Source of the DNA: CAIQIA01 sp049317465 | Lineage (GTDB): Bacteria > Cyanobacteriota > Cyanobacteriia > PCC-6307 > Cyanobiaceae | Direction: 5' to 3' | NCBI GenBank assembly: GCA_049317465.1 | Contig: JBMOIF010000067.1 | Span: forward strand, 1 to 12,358 | DNA length: 12,358 nucleotides | Shown: one piece after another, positions 7,523 to 12,358 of the stretch | Layout: the number at the start of each line of letters is the position of its first letter | Position numbering within the stretch: the first letter of the stretch is position 1 | Program-made: the position numbers and the translations under genes | Notes under the pieces: generated by a model | The model's database searches: none | The model's input: only the letters and a program-made list of their open reading frames with translations | What the model was told of the DNA's origin: nothing

Positions 7523-7750
7523 TCATCGGCTGCTGTTCAGCACGGCATGGATGTAGGTGGGGTCCAGCCAGCAGCGCGGCAGCGTTTCGCCAGAGGGAAA
7601 ACGCAGGTCGTCCTTGACGAAGGGTTCCGGGTCCTGCAGCTCCTCGCCGGCGTGCAGGCGCCCCTCGACCCGCGGGCAGAAGGGGTTGAACAGCTGGGCC
7701 GGTTGCAGCACCTCCACCAGGCTGCCGTGGGGGAGCGAGAGCAGGAACAT
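7523..7750 (-). CDS. Conserved small hypothetical protein of picocyanobacterial type (75 residues)
   Basis: No known function. The sequence pattern matches, from memory, a short protein widespread in Synechococcus and Prochlorococcus. It opens M-F-L-L-S-L-P-x-G-S-L-V-E-V-L, has L-F-N-P-F, then GRLHAGEELQDPEPF, and ends FPSGETLPRCWLDPTY. No signal peptide or membrane segment is visible, so it is presumably cytoplasmic. ATG 7750 is the natural start because the conserved pattern begins there; no good Shine-Dalgarno site precedes it. It is divergent from the small + strand gene at 7838, leaving an 87-base shared intergenic region, and precedes another small gene and ndh on its own strand. Confidence 0.75.
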   Translation of the reverse strand: MFLLSLPHGSLVEVLQPAQLFNPFCPRVEGRLHAGEELQDPEPFVKDDLRFPSGETLPRCWLDPTYIHAVLNSSR

Positions 7751-7806
7751 CGAGGCCCGGCGTCGTGTGACCTGGTTCTGTTACCCGCGGCGGCGGGACG
7801 GGACGG

Positions 7807-7812
7807 TAAATT
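7807..7812 (+). promoter_or_regulatory. Possible -10 element (TAAATT) for the small gene at 7838
   Basis: TAAATT sits in the sequence GGTAAATTC, 25 bases before the ATG at 7838, in the short divergent intergenic region and in an otherwise GC-rich context. A -35 match is poor (TTACCC at 7781-7786, spacing 20), so this is only a weak candidate. Confidence 0.22.
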
Positions 7813-7837
7813 CCCCCAAGTGTCAGGAACTCCTCAC

Positions 7838-8002
7838 ATGGAGGTTGTGGGACTTGACGACACCTGCCTGAAGTGGGAGTCGAACGGCGAATTGTCGCCG
7901 GTGGATCAGCAGCGCATCCTCGCGCGCCTCTCCAGCGCCGATCCCCTCGGCGCCGACCTGCTGAGCTGTCCGATGGAGAACCCGTCTCCGGCTGCTCCAT
8001 GA
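7838..8002 (+). CDS. Small hypothetical protein (54 residues)
   Basis: Not recognised with certainty. It is a short soluble, acidic protein with the core LKWESNGELSPVDQQRILAR (11-30), then LSSADPLGADLLSCP. The predicted fold is a beta strand followed by helices. GC-rich third positions support coding. An AGGAA sequence lies upstream of the ATG at a usable distance, so the start is reasonable. It diverges from the 75-residue gene at 7750 and converges on the small - strand gene ending near 8027, 24 bases beyond its stop. A longer frame through the same region exists but lacks protein-like composition before this ATG. No function is proposed. Confidence 0.55.
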   Translation: MEVVGLDDTCLKWESNGELSPVDQQRILARLSSADPLGADLLSCPMENPSPAAP

Positions 8003-8026
8003 CAGGCCCCATTGCCCTCCCTGCCA

Positions 8027-8226
8027 TCACCTGACCGCCGAGCAGCGCTGCTCGTGATGCCACAGCCCCAGGCCCGGGCCGGTCCATCACAGGGGGCCGG
8101 CGGCGCGTCGCCCACCCCGAGATCGAAGCGGAAGAGCGCCTCCTGGCAGTATCGGCTGCGAAAGGATTCGGTGTCGACCGGGCCCAGATCGGCGGCGATC
8201 AGCAACGGTGGCGAAGACGGCAGCAT
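8027..8226 (-). pseudogene. Small hypothetical gene with an apparent one-base frameshift
   Basis: From ATG 8226 the - strand reads a convincing protein start: MLPSSPPLLIAADLGPVDTE, then SFRSRYCQEALFRFDLGVGD, with strongly GC-biased third positions. After about 50 codons the frame turns into low-quality Ser/Arg/Gly sequence that runs into the opposite gene and stops at 7906. Adding one G to the four-G run at 8066-8069 (CCCC on the + strand) restores A-W-G-L-W-H-H-E-Q-R-C-S-A-V-R and a TGA at 8027-8029. That gives a 66-residue protein which fits neatly between its neighbours. Either the gene is frameshifted or the sequence has an error there; the uncorrected frame (7906-8226) is the alternative. 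The family is not recognised. Its ATG overlaps an opposite-strand ATG at 8225. Confidence 0.4.
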
Positions 8227-8275
8227 GGTCCGGACGGCGACAGTGCGGCCATCCTGGGGCCAGTCTGAGCCCGGC

Positions 8276-9262
8276 ATGCCCGTCCCCGCCCCCCTGGTGG
8301 CCACCGCCCGTCGCCTCTGGCATTGCCAGTGGCAGAGGCTCATGGACGGTCTGGCCGCCGCTGGCCCAGAGGGTGACTTCCAGCGGCGGCCCACCCAGTT
8401 CTGCGACGGCATCGAGGCCGTTGATCCCCAGGCCCTGGCGGAGCCTCGGCTCGTGGTGGGCCGCAGCTGTCCCTGGGCCCATCGCCTCTGGCTCCTGCGC
8501 AGCCTGCGGGGGCTGGAGCCGACCCTGGCCCTGACGATTGCCGAACCGGATCCGGCCGGCGGCCGCTGGCTTCTGCCGGAGTCGCTGCATGGTTGCCGCA
8601 CCCTGGCTGAGCTCTACCACCGCTGTGGCGGCGACCGGCGGCGGCGGGCCACGGTGCCCCTGCTGGTCAGCGGCAACGGCGGGGGGCTGCGGCTGATCGG
8701 CAATGACAGCGCCGCCCTGCTGCCCCTGCTGGACCGCTGGCCGGCGGACCGTCCTCCCCTGGAACCTCCGCAGCGCCCTGCCGCCGAGCGCGAGCTCAGC
8801 CGCCTCTGGGCCGAGCGGCTGCAGGATCACGTCAACGACGGTGTGTACCGCTGCGGCTTCGCCCGCACCCAGGCGGCCTACACCCGGGCGGCCACGGCAC
8901 TCTTCACGACGCTGGAGGCCCTGGAGCAGCACCTGACCGATGCGGGGCCCTGGATCGCCGGCGACCAGCCCAGCCTGGCAGACGTGCGCCTGTTTCCGAC
9001 CCTGATCCGCTGGGAGGCCGTGTACGCGCCGCTGTTCGGCTGCAGCCGCCGCCCCCTCTGGTCGTTCCCCGCCCTCTGGCGCTGGCGTGCCCGCTTCCAC
9101 GCCCTTCCCGGCGTGGCCGGCACCTGCTGGCCGGAGGCGTGGCGCCGTGATTACTTCGGTGCCCTCTTCCCGCTGCACCCCTCAGGACTGGTGCCCGAGG
9201 GCCCTGACCTGGCACGGCTGGTGGCTGCTGTGCCGCCCGCGGTCGCCACAATGTCCCCATGA
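8276..9262 (+). CDS. Xi-class glutathione S-transferase-like protein (glutathionyl-hydroquinone reductase family)
   Basis: 328 residues from ATG 8276. The thioredoxin-fold part carries the Xi-class active-site motif CPWAH (65-69, nucleophile Cys65), the cis-proline segment TVPLL (126-130, Pro128) and a glutathione-binding N-D-S (143-145). The helical C-terminal domain matches YqjG/ECM4 proteins: NDGVYRCGFARTQAAY (187-202), AGDQPSLADVRLFPTLIRWE (228-247), then a VYAPLFGC segment and a P-x-L-W-R-W helix. Such enzymes reduce glutathionyl-hydroquinones using glutathione in the cytoplasm. The substrate here is not known, and the first domain is shorter and less typical than in E. coli YqjG. The open frame reaches back to 8012, but the sequence before 8276 is not family-like; ATG 8225 is a possible earlier start. 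The stop overlaps the next gene's start as ATGA. Confidence 0.85.
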   Translation: MPVPAPLVATARRLWHCQWQRLMDGLAAAGPEGDFQRRPTQFCDGIEAVDPQALAEPRLVVGRSCPWAHRLWLLRSLRGLEPTLALTIAEPDPAGGRWLLPESLHGCRTLAELYHRCGGDRRRRATVPLLVSGNGGGLRLIGNDSAALLPLLDRWPADRPPLEPPQRPAAERELSRLWAERLQDHVNDGVYRCGFARTQAAYTRAATALFTTLEALEQHLTDAGPWIAGDQPSLADVRLFPTLIRWEAVYAPLFGCSRRPLWSFPALWRWRARFHALPGVAGTCWPEAWRRDYFGALFPLHPSGLVPEGPDLARLVAAVPPAVATMSP

Positions 9263-9882
9263 CGCAGCTTCCGGTGCACCGCGAAGGGGTCTACGGGCCC
9301 TACGTCGTCGAGGCTCACCACCGTCGCGAGGTGTGGGCGTACCGCACGGCCCTGCTGCTGCTGGCCCTGGCCCAGCTGGGTCTGCTGCTGCAATGGCGCC
9401 TGTGCGGCTCGGCCCTGCTGTGGCCCTGGCTGCTGGCGATGGTCGTCTGCCTCGGGGCGGCCCTGCAGTGGGTGCACATCTATCTGATCCCCCTGCACCG
9501 TGCCCTGCAGCTCTTCTGGCTGCTGGGCAGCCTGGGCATCGCGGTCCTGGCTGTCAGCGCTGGACCGGCCGGGATCCTGCCGACCCTGCGGCAGCAGCCC
9601 CTCTGGATCCTGGCCGTGGGTCCGTTCTTCGCTGCCCTCACCGGCCTGGGGTTCAAGGAGTTCTTCTGCTTCCGTCGGCCCGAGGCCATCGGTCTCACCC
9701 TTCTGCTGCCGCTGCTGCTGCTCGGGCGGCTGCTGGGGCTGCTGCCCGACGCCGTCGCCGGCCCCCTGCTGGCCGGCGAGGCGCTGCTGCTGCTGGTGCT
9801 GGCCCTGCGCAAGCTGCCGGTTGACTTCGAGGCCGATCTCGGGGACCTGAGCGTCTTCTCCCGCCTCGCCGATCCCCACTGA
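9259..9882 (+). CDS. DUF2301-family integral membrane protein
   Basis: 207-residue inner-membrane protein. It starts with a short polar N-terminus containing the family-like GVYGPYVVEAHHRREVWAYR. Then come about six hydrophobic segments (roughly residues 30-47, 52-70, 77-100, 112-130, 139-160 and 165-185) and a hydrophilic acidic C-terminus. A conserved-looking FKEFFCFRRPEA (132-143) lies between segments 4 and 5. DUF2301 proteins are common in cyanobacteria and have no assigned function that I know. The ATG overlaps the stop of the upstream GST-like gene (ATGA), so the two are translationally coupled, which hints at a shared process. A strong terminator 18 bases after the stop ends the unit. 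Confidence 0.85.
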   Translation: MTQLPVHREGVYGPYVVEAHHRREVWAYRTALLLLALAQLGLLLQWRLCGSALLWPWLLAMVVCLGAALQWVHIYLIPLHRALQLFWLLGSLGIAVLAVSAGPAGILPTLRQQPLWILAVGPFFAALTGLGFKEFFCFRRPEAIGLTLLLPLLLLGRLLGLLPDAVAGPLLAGEALLLLVLALRKLPVDFEADLGDLSVFSRLADPH

Positions 9883-9900
9883 CGGGGAGCGCCCCATACA

Positions 9901-9929
9901 AGAAAACCCCCGCACGGCGGGGGTTTTCT
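9901..9929 (+). terminator. Rho-independent terminator after the GST/DUF2301 unit
   Basis: Perfect 13-base inverted repeat (AGAAAACCCCCGC with GCGGGGGTTTTCT) with a 3-base loop. The A-tract on the left and T-tract on the right are part of the stem, so it could act in both directions, but only the + strand has a gene leading into it. It starts 18 bases after the DUF2301 stop. Confidence 0.9.
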
Positions 9930-10043
9930 CGGAGCAGCCGGGTGACACGGGCGTGGCACGGGCGCTCTGGGGTGGCCGACGCGGGGGCTGCACGTCGCCG
10001 GTCATCTCCGTTGTAGACAGAAGCGTCAACGGCAGGCCGGACG

Positions 10044-11291
10044 GTGGGCATTTTGTTACCGAACGGGAACACAGCTCCTGGGGGAGCGCCCCTGCCCTGG
10101 GCCGATCTCGAAGCCCTGGCCCCGCCGGAACCCGATCGGAGCGAAGGGCCCGCCAGTGCCCAGGCCCGCTGGCGCCCTTTCGGCCAGCCCAGGGAGGCGG
10201 TGCGGGTGGTGCTGATCCGTGATCACCACGCCTGGTGTCCTTACTGCCAGAAGGTCTGGCTCTGGCTCGAGGAGCGGCGGGTGCCCTACGGCGTCGAGAC
10301 CGTTTCGATGGTCTGCTATGGCAGCAAGGAAGCGTGGTATTCCCGTCTGGTGCCGTCGGGAATGCTGCCGGCCCTGGTGCTGGACGGTCGGTTGATCACC
10401 GAGAGCGATCGCATCCTGGCGGCCCTGGAAGAGACCTTCGGCCCGCTGGGGTTCCCCCTTGACGATCCGGCGGTGGAGCGGCTGCGCCGGCTCGAGCGGG
10501 ATCTGTTCCGGGCCTGGTGCGGCTGGCTCTGCGGCCAGGCTCCCGATTCCGTCGCCGCCGCCGACTACGACCGCTGGGCCGGGCGCTTCGACGCCGCCCT
10601 CGGTGCCGCCGGCGACGGCCCCTGGCTGCTGGATGACTTCAGCAGCGCCGACGTGGTGGCCATCCCGTTCCTGGAACGGATGCAGGCCAGCCTGCTCTAC
10701 TACAAGGGTTACGACCTGCGCGGCCGCTGGCCGGCGATCGATCGCTGGTTCCAGGCGCTGGAGGGGCGACCCCCGTGGCGGGGCAGCCGCAGCGATCACC
10801 ACACCCACGCCCACGACCTGCCCCCCCAGATGGGTGGATGCTTCAGCAACGGCAGCCCGGAGGCCCTGGCCTGGGCGCGGCGCATTGACCATGGCCCCTG
10901 GGATGGGCTGAACGATGCCGCGGGGGAGGTCGGTCCCGCTGATGCCGCCGAAGCCCTCGGCCGCGTGCTGCGCCACCGCCAGACCCTGCTGCAGGTCCGC
11001 CCCGACCTGAGCGACGCCGCCCTGCGGGCCGCCCTCACCCGCCTGGTGACGGGGAGCCCCTGCCCGCCACCGGCCGGCAGCGCCGCGGGGCTGCGCAGCC
11101 TGCGCGACCGCGTCTGCGTTCCCCGCGACATGGGGGTGCTGGCCGCCAGGGCCCTGCGGCAGGCCCTGGAGGACACGGCCGCCCTGGACGGGAATGCCCA
11201 GGGGGAGCCCCTGCCCCGCCGTCACCGTCATGACCAGGATCCACGGCCCTTTCGCCCCACCACCGCAGGTTTACCCCACACTGGATCGTGA
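10044..11291 (+). CDS. Glutathione S-transferase family protein with glutaredoxin-type CPYC site and long C-terminal extension
   Basis: 415 residues from GTG 10044, predicted cytoplasmic. Residues ~53-130 are a thioredoxin/glutaredoxin-like domain with DHHAWCPYCQKVWLWLEE (60-77, Cys65 and Cys68), VPSGMLPALVLDG (103-115, cis-Pro109) and the glutathione-binding ESDRI (120-124). Residues ~140-245 form the all-helical GST C-domain, including DDFSSADVVAIPFLERM (197-213). About 170 further residues follow: a His-rich SDHHTHAHDLPPQMGGC (250-266) and then helices. This layout resembles a ~410-residue GST-like protein I associate with marine Synechococcus. The start is uncertain; TTG 10053 is also possible, and the family-like region begins near LPWADLEALAPPEP (17-30). 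It stands after a terminator, so it should have its own promoter, but none is clear. A real substrate is unknown. Confidence 0.85.
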   Translation: MGILLPNGNTAPGGAPLPWADLEALAPPEPDRSEGPASAQARWRPFGQPREAVRVVLIRDHHAWCPYCQKVWLWLEERRVPYGVETVSMVCYGSKEAWYSRLVPSGMLPALVLDGRLITESDRILAALEETFGPLGFPLDDPAVERLRRLERDLFRAWCGWLCGQAPDSVAAADYDRWAGRFDAALGAAGDGPWLLDDFSSADVVAIPFLERMQASLLYYKGYDLRGRWPAIDRWFQALEGRPPWRGSRSDHHTHAHDLPPQMGGCFSNGSPEALAWARRIDHGPWDGLNDAAGEVGPADAAEALGRVLRHRQTLLQVRPDLSDAALRAALTRLVTGSPCPPPAGSAAGLRSLRDRVCVPRDMGVLAARALRQALEDTAALDGNAQGEPLPRRHRHDQDPRPFRPTTAGLPHTGS

Positions 11292-11304
11292 CCTTCCCGT
11301 GACC

Positions 11305-11649
11305 ATGACCCATCCCCGCCGGCGCTGGCTGCTGCTGCTCGTGCCGCTGCTGCTTGTCCCGGCCGTGGCCCTGCGGGCCGAGCCCGTGCCCATCCCGAGC
11401 CAGGGACTGCCCACCCCCGAGGCTGCCCTGCCGATCGACGGTGCCCCCCTGGATCCGCGCATCGTCGGTCCGCTGCTGGCGCGGATGCTGAACCAGGTCG
11501 AGGCTCCGGCGGCGGCGCGACCGCTGCTCGACACCCTCCGCCGCGGAATGGAGCGGGGCGGCCTCAGCGCCGATGAGGTGACGGGGTTGCAGCGGGGCCT
11601 GCTGGGACTGATCCAGAGCCTTCCTGCCGCCATGGGCGGCAGGCCCTGA
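11305..11649 (+). CDS. Small exported hypothetical protein (114 residues)
   Basis: Starts 14 bases after the upstream stop. The first ~26 residues form a typical Sec signal peptide: a basic n-region (HPRRRW), a Leu/Val-rich core, then A-L-R-A with cleavage likely after Ala. No lipobox cysteine is present, so the mature protein is predicted to be periplasmic or secreted. The mature part begins with a Pro-rich linker, then two or three amphipathic helices (PRIVGPLLARMLNQVEAPAA, about 50-69; L-D-T-L-R-R-G-M-E-R-G-G-L-S). No known domain is recognised. ATG 11305 is chosen because the signal peptide follows it directly; GTG 11299 is a two-codon-longer alternative. The frame further upstream is just run-through of the GST tail region. 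Confidence 0.65.
   Translation: MTHPRRRWLLLLVPLLLVPAVALRAEPVPIPSQGLPTPEAALPIDGAPLDPRIVGPLLARMLNQVEAPAAARPLLDTLRRGMERGGLSADEVTGLQRGLLGLIQSLPAAMGGRP
11623..11643 (+). repeat. Perfect inverted repeat at the 3' end of the exported-protein gene
   Basis: CCTGCCGCC and GGCGGCAGG flank a 3-base loop, within the last codons of the gene and just before its stop. It is GC-only and has no T-tract, so it is not a canonical intrinsic terminator. It could stabilise the 3' end or weakly attenuate read-through into the aldolase gene. Confidence 0.4.
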
Positions 11650-11669
11650 GAGGCAGCGGCCACACAAGG

Positions 11670-11675
11670 TAAACT
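11670..11675 (+). promoter_or_regulatory. Possible -10 element (TAAACT) for the aldolase gene
   Basis: TAAACT lies in GGTAAACTC, 55 bases before the aldolase ATG, in the 81-base intergenic region and in a GC-rich setting. No good -35 match is visible. A strongly expressed carbon-metabolism gene is expected to have its own promoter here, but the assignment is tentative. Confidence 0.3.
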
Positions 11676-11730
11676 CGCCCGGTCCCTCGGGTGGCCCCGC
11701 TGCCTGAGCCCTCCCTCCCTGAGGTATCCC

Positions 11731-12358
11731 ATGGCACTCGTCCCCCTTCGACTGCTGCTCGATCACGCCGCCGAGAACGGTTACGGCATTCCGGCGTTCA
11801 ACGTGAACAACCTGGAACAGGTTCAGTCGATCATGGAGGCTGCCTACGAAACCGACAGCCCCGTCATCCTGCAGGCCTCCCGCGGTGCCCGTCAGTACGC
11901 CGGCGAGAACTTCCTGCGTCACCTGATCCTGGCCGCCGTCGAGACCTATCCCGACATCCCCGTGGTGATGCACCAGGACCACGGCAACAGCCCTGCCACC
12001 TGCTTCGGCGCCGTCACCAACGGTTTCACCTCAGTGATGATGGACGGCTCCCTGGAGGCCGACGCCAAGACCCCGGCCTCCTACGAGTACAACGTGCGCG
12101 TCACCAAGGAGGTGGTCGACGTCGCCCACAGCGTTGGTGTCAGCGTCGAGGGTGAACTGGGCTGCCTCGGTTCCCTCGAGACCGGCAAGGGTGAGGCCGA
12201 GGACGGCCACGGCTTCGAGGGCGCCCTCTCCCACGATCAGCTGCTGACCGATCCCGCCGAAGCCGCCGACTTCGTCGCCAAGACCAACGTTGATGCCCTC
12301 GCCATCGCCATCGGCACCAGCCACGGCGCCTACAAGTTCACCCGCAAGCCCACCGGTG
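11731..12358 (+). CDS. fba: Class II fructose-bisphosphate aldolase (5' part; runs off the window)
   Basis: First 209 codons of a zinc-dependent aldolase that interconverts fructose-1,6-bisphosphate with DHAP and glyceraldehyde-3-phosphate. In cyanobacteria the enzyme also serves sedoheptulose bisphosphate synthesis in the Calvin cycle. Motifs: HQDHG (81-85) with catalytic Asp83 and zinc ligand His84, MMDGS (103-107), the acidic EGELG segment (140-144), and GTSHGAYKF (195-203) with zinc ligand His198. The family is about 350-360 residues long in cyanobacteria, so roughly 40% is missing beyond the right edge. The reading frame is open with no stop, so nothing suggests damage. A GAGGT Shine-Dalgarno site (11721-11725) sits 5 bases before ATG 11731, the clearest ribosome site in the window. 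It follows the exported-protein gene by 81 bases. Confidence 0.96.
   Translation, partial: MALVPLRLLLDHAAENGYGIPAFNVNNLEQVQSIMEAAYETDSPVILQASRGARQYAGENFLRHLILAAVETYPDIPVVMHQDHGNSPATCFGAVTNGFTSVMMDGSLEADAKTPASYEYNVRVTKEVVDVAHSVGVSVEGELGCLGSLETGKGEAEDGHGFEGALSHDQLLTDPAEAADFVAKTNVDALAIAIGTSHGAYKFTRKPTG

Noticed and set aside
7133..7837. + strand frame running into the 54-residue gene, which would make it a 289-residue protein
   Set aside because: The part before ATG 7838 is antisense to ndh and two small genes and has no protein-like pattern.
8087..9178. Long - strand frame opposite the GST-like gene
   Set aside because: Gln/Gly/Ala-rich shadow; the + strand shows CPWAH and GST helical motifs over the same bases.
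10056..11231. Long - strand frame opposite the CPYC GST gene
   Set aside because: No recognisable motif; the + strand protein is family-like throughout its first 245 residues.

Overview
The window looks like part of a chromosome from a high-GC unicellular cyanobacterium of the Synechococcus/Cyanobium type. This is inferred from a DevBCA-type exporter, a DUF2301 membrane protein, a type II NAD(P)H dehydrogenase, two glutathione-transferase-like proteins, several short cyanobacteria-style hypothetical genes and a class II fructose-bisphosphate aldolase. GC is high throughout, third codon positions are strongly GC-biased and Shine-Dalgarno sites are mostly weak. I see no rRNA, tRNA, CRISPR array, insertion sequence or phage gene.

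Left part (1-2818, + strand): an AraC-family regulator, then a 545-residue protein that joins a zinc-ribbon BCAM0308-like domain, a PEBP (YbhB/Raf-kinase-inhibitor-like) domain and a helical DUF6781-like domain. Its stop codon overlaps that of the convergent exporter ATPase gene.

Centre (2812-7750, - strand): in transcription order there are two small hypothetical genes, a type II NAD(P)H dehydrogenase, a DevB-like periplasmic adaptor with a lipoprotein-type signal, a DevC-like permease and a DevA-like ATPase. Spacing is tight (ATGA overlap devB/devC, 5 bases devC/devA), so the exporter genes are almost certainly one transcription unit, possibly with ndh upstream. The ndh/devB junction is odd: the devB frame has no ordinary start codon near its signal peptide, and a perfect inverted repeat covers the best Shine-Dalgarno-like sequence.

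Middle right (7838-8226): a 54-residue + strand gene and a convergent small - strand gene that looks frameshifted by one base in a four-G run.

Right part (8276-12358, + strand): a Xi-class glutathione-transferase-like protein translationally coupled (ATGA) to a DUF2301 membrane protein, then a strong intrinsic terminator. Next come a second, glutaredoxin-motif GST with a long C-terminal extension, a small exported protein, and the first 209 codons of class II fructose-bisphosphate aldolase, cut by the window end.

Most of the region is ordinary cyanobacterial housekeeping and accessory content. The best candidates for something less described are the three-domain fusion, the ndh-devBCA junction and the frameshifted small gene. 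I found no clear evidence of a wholly new system.
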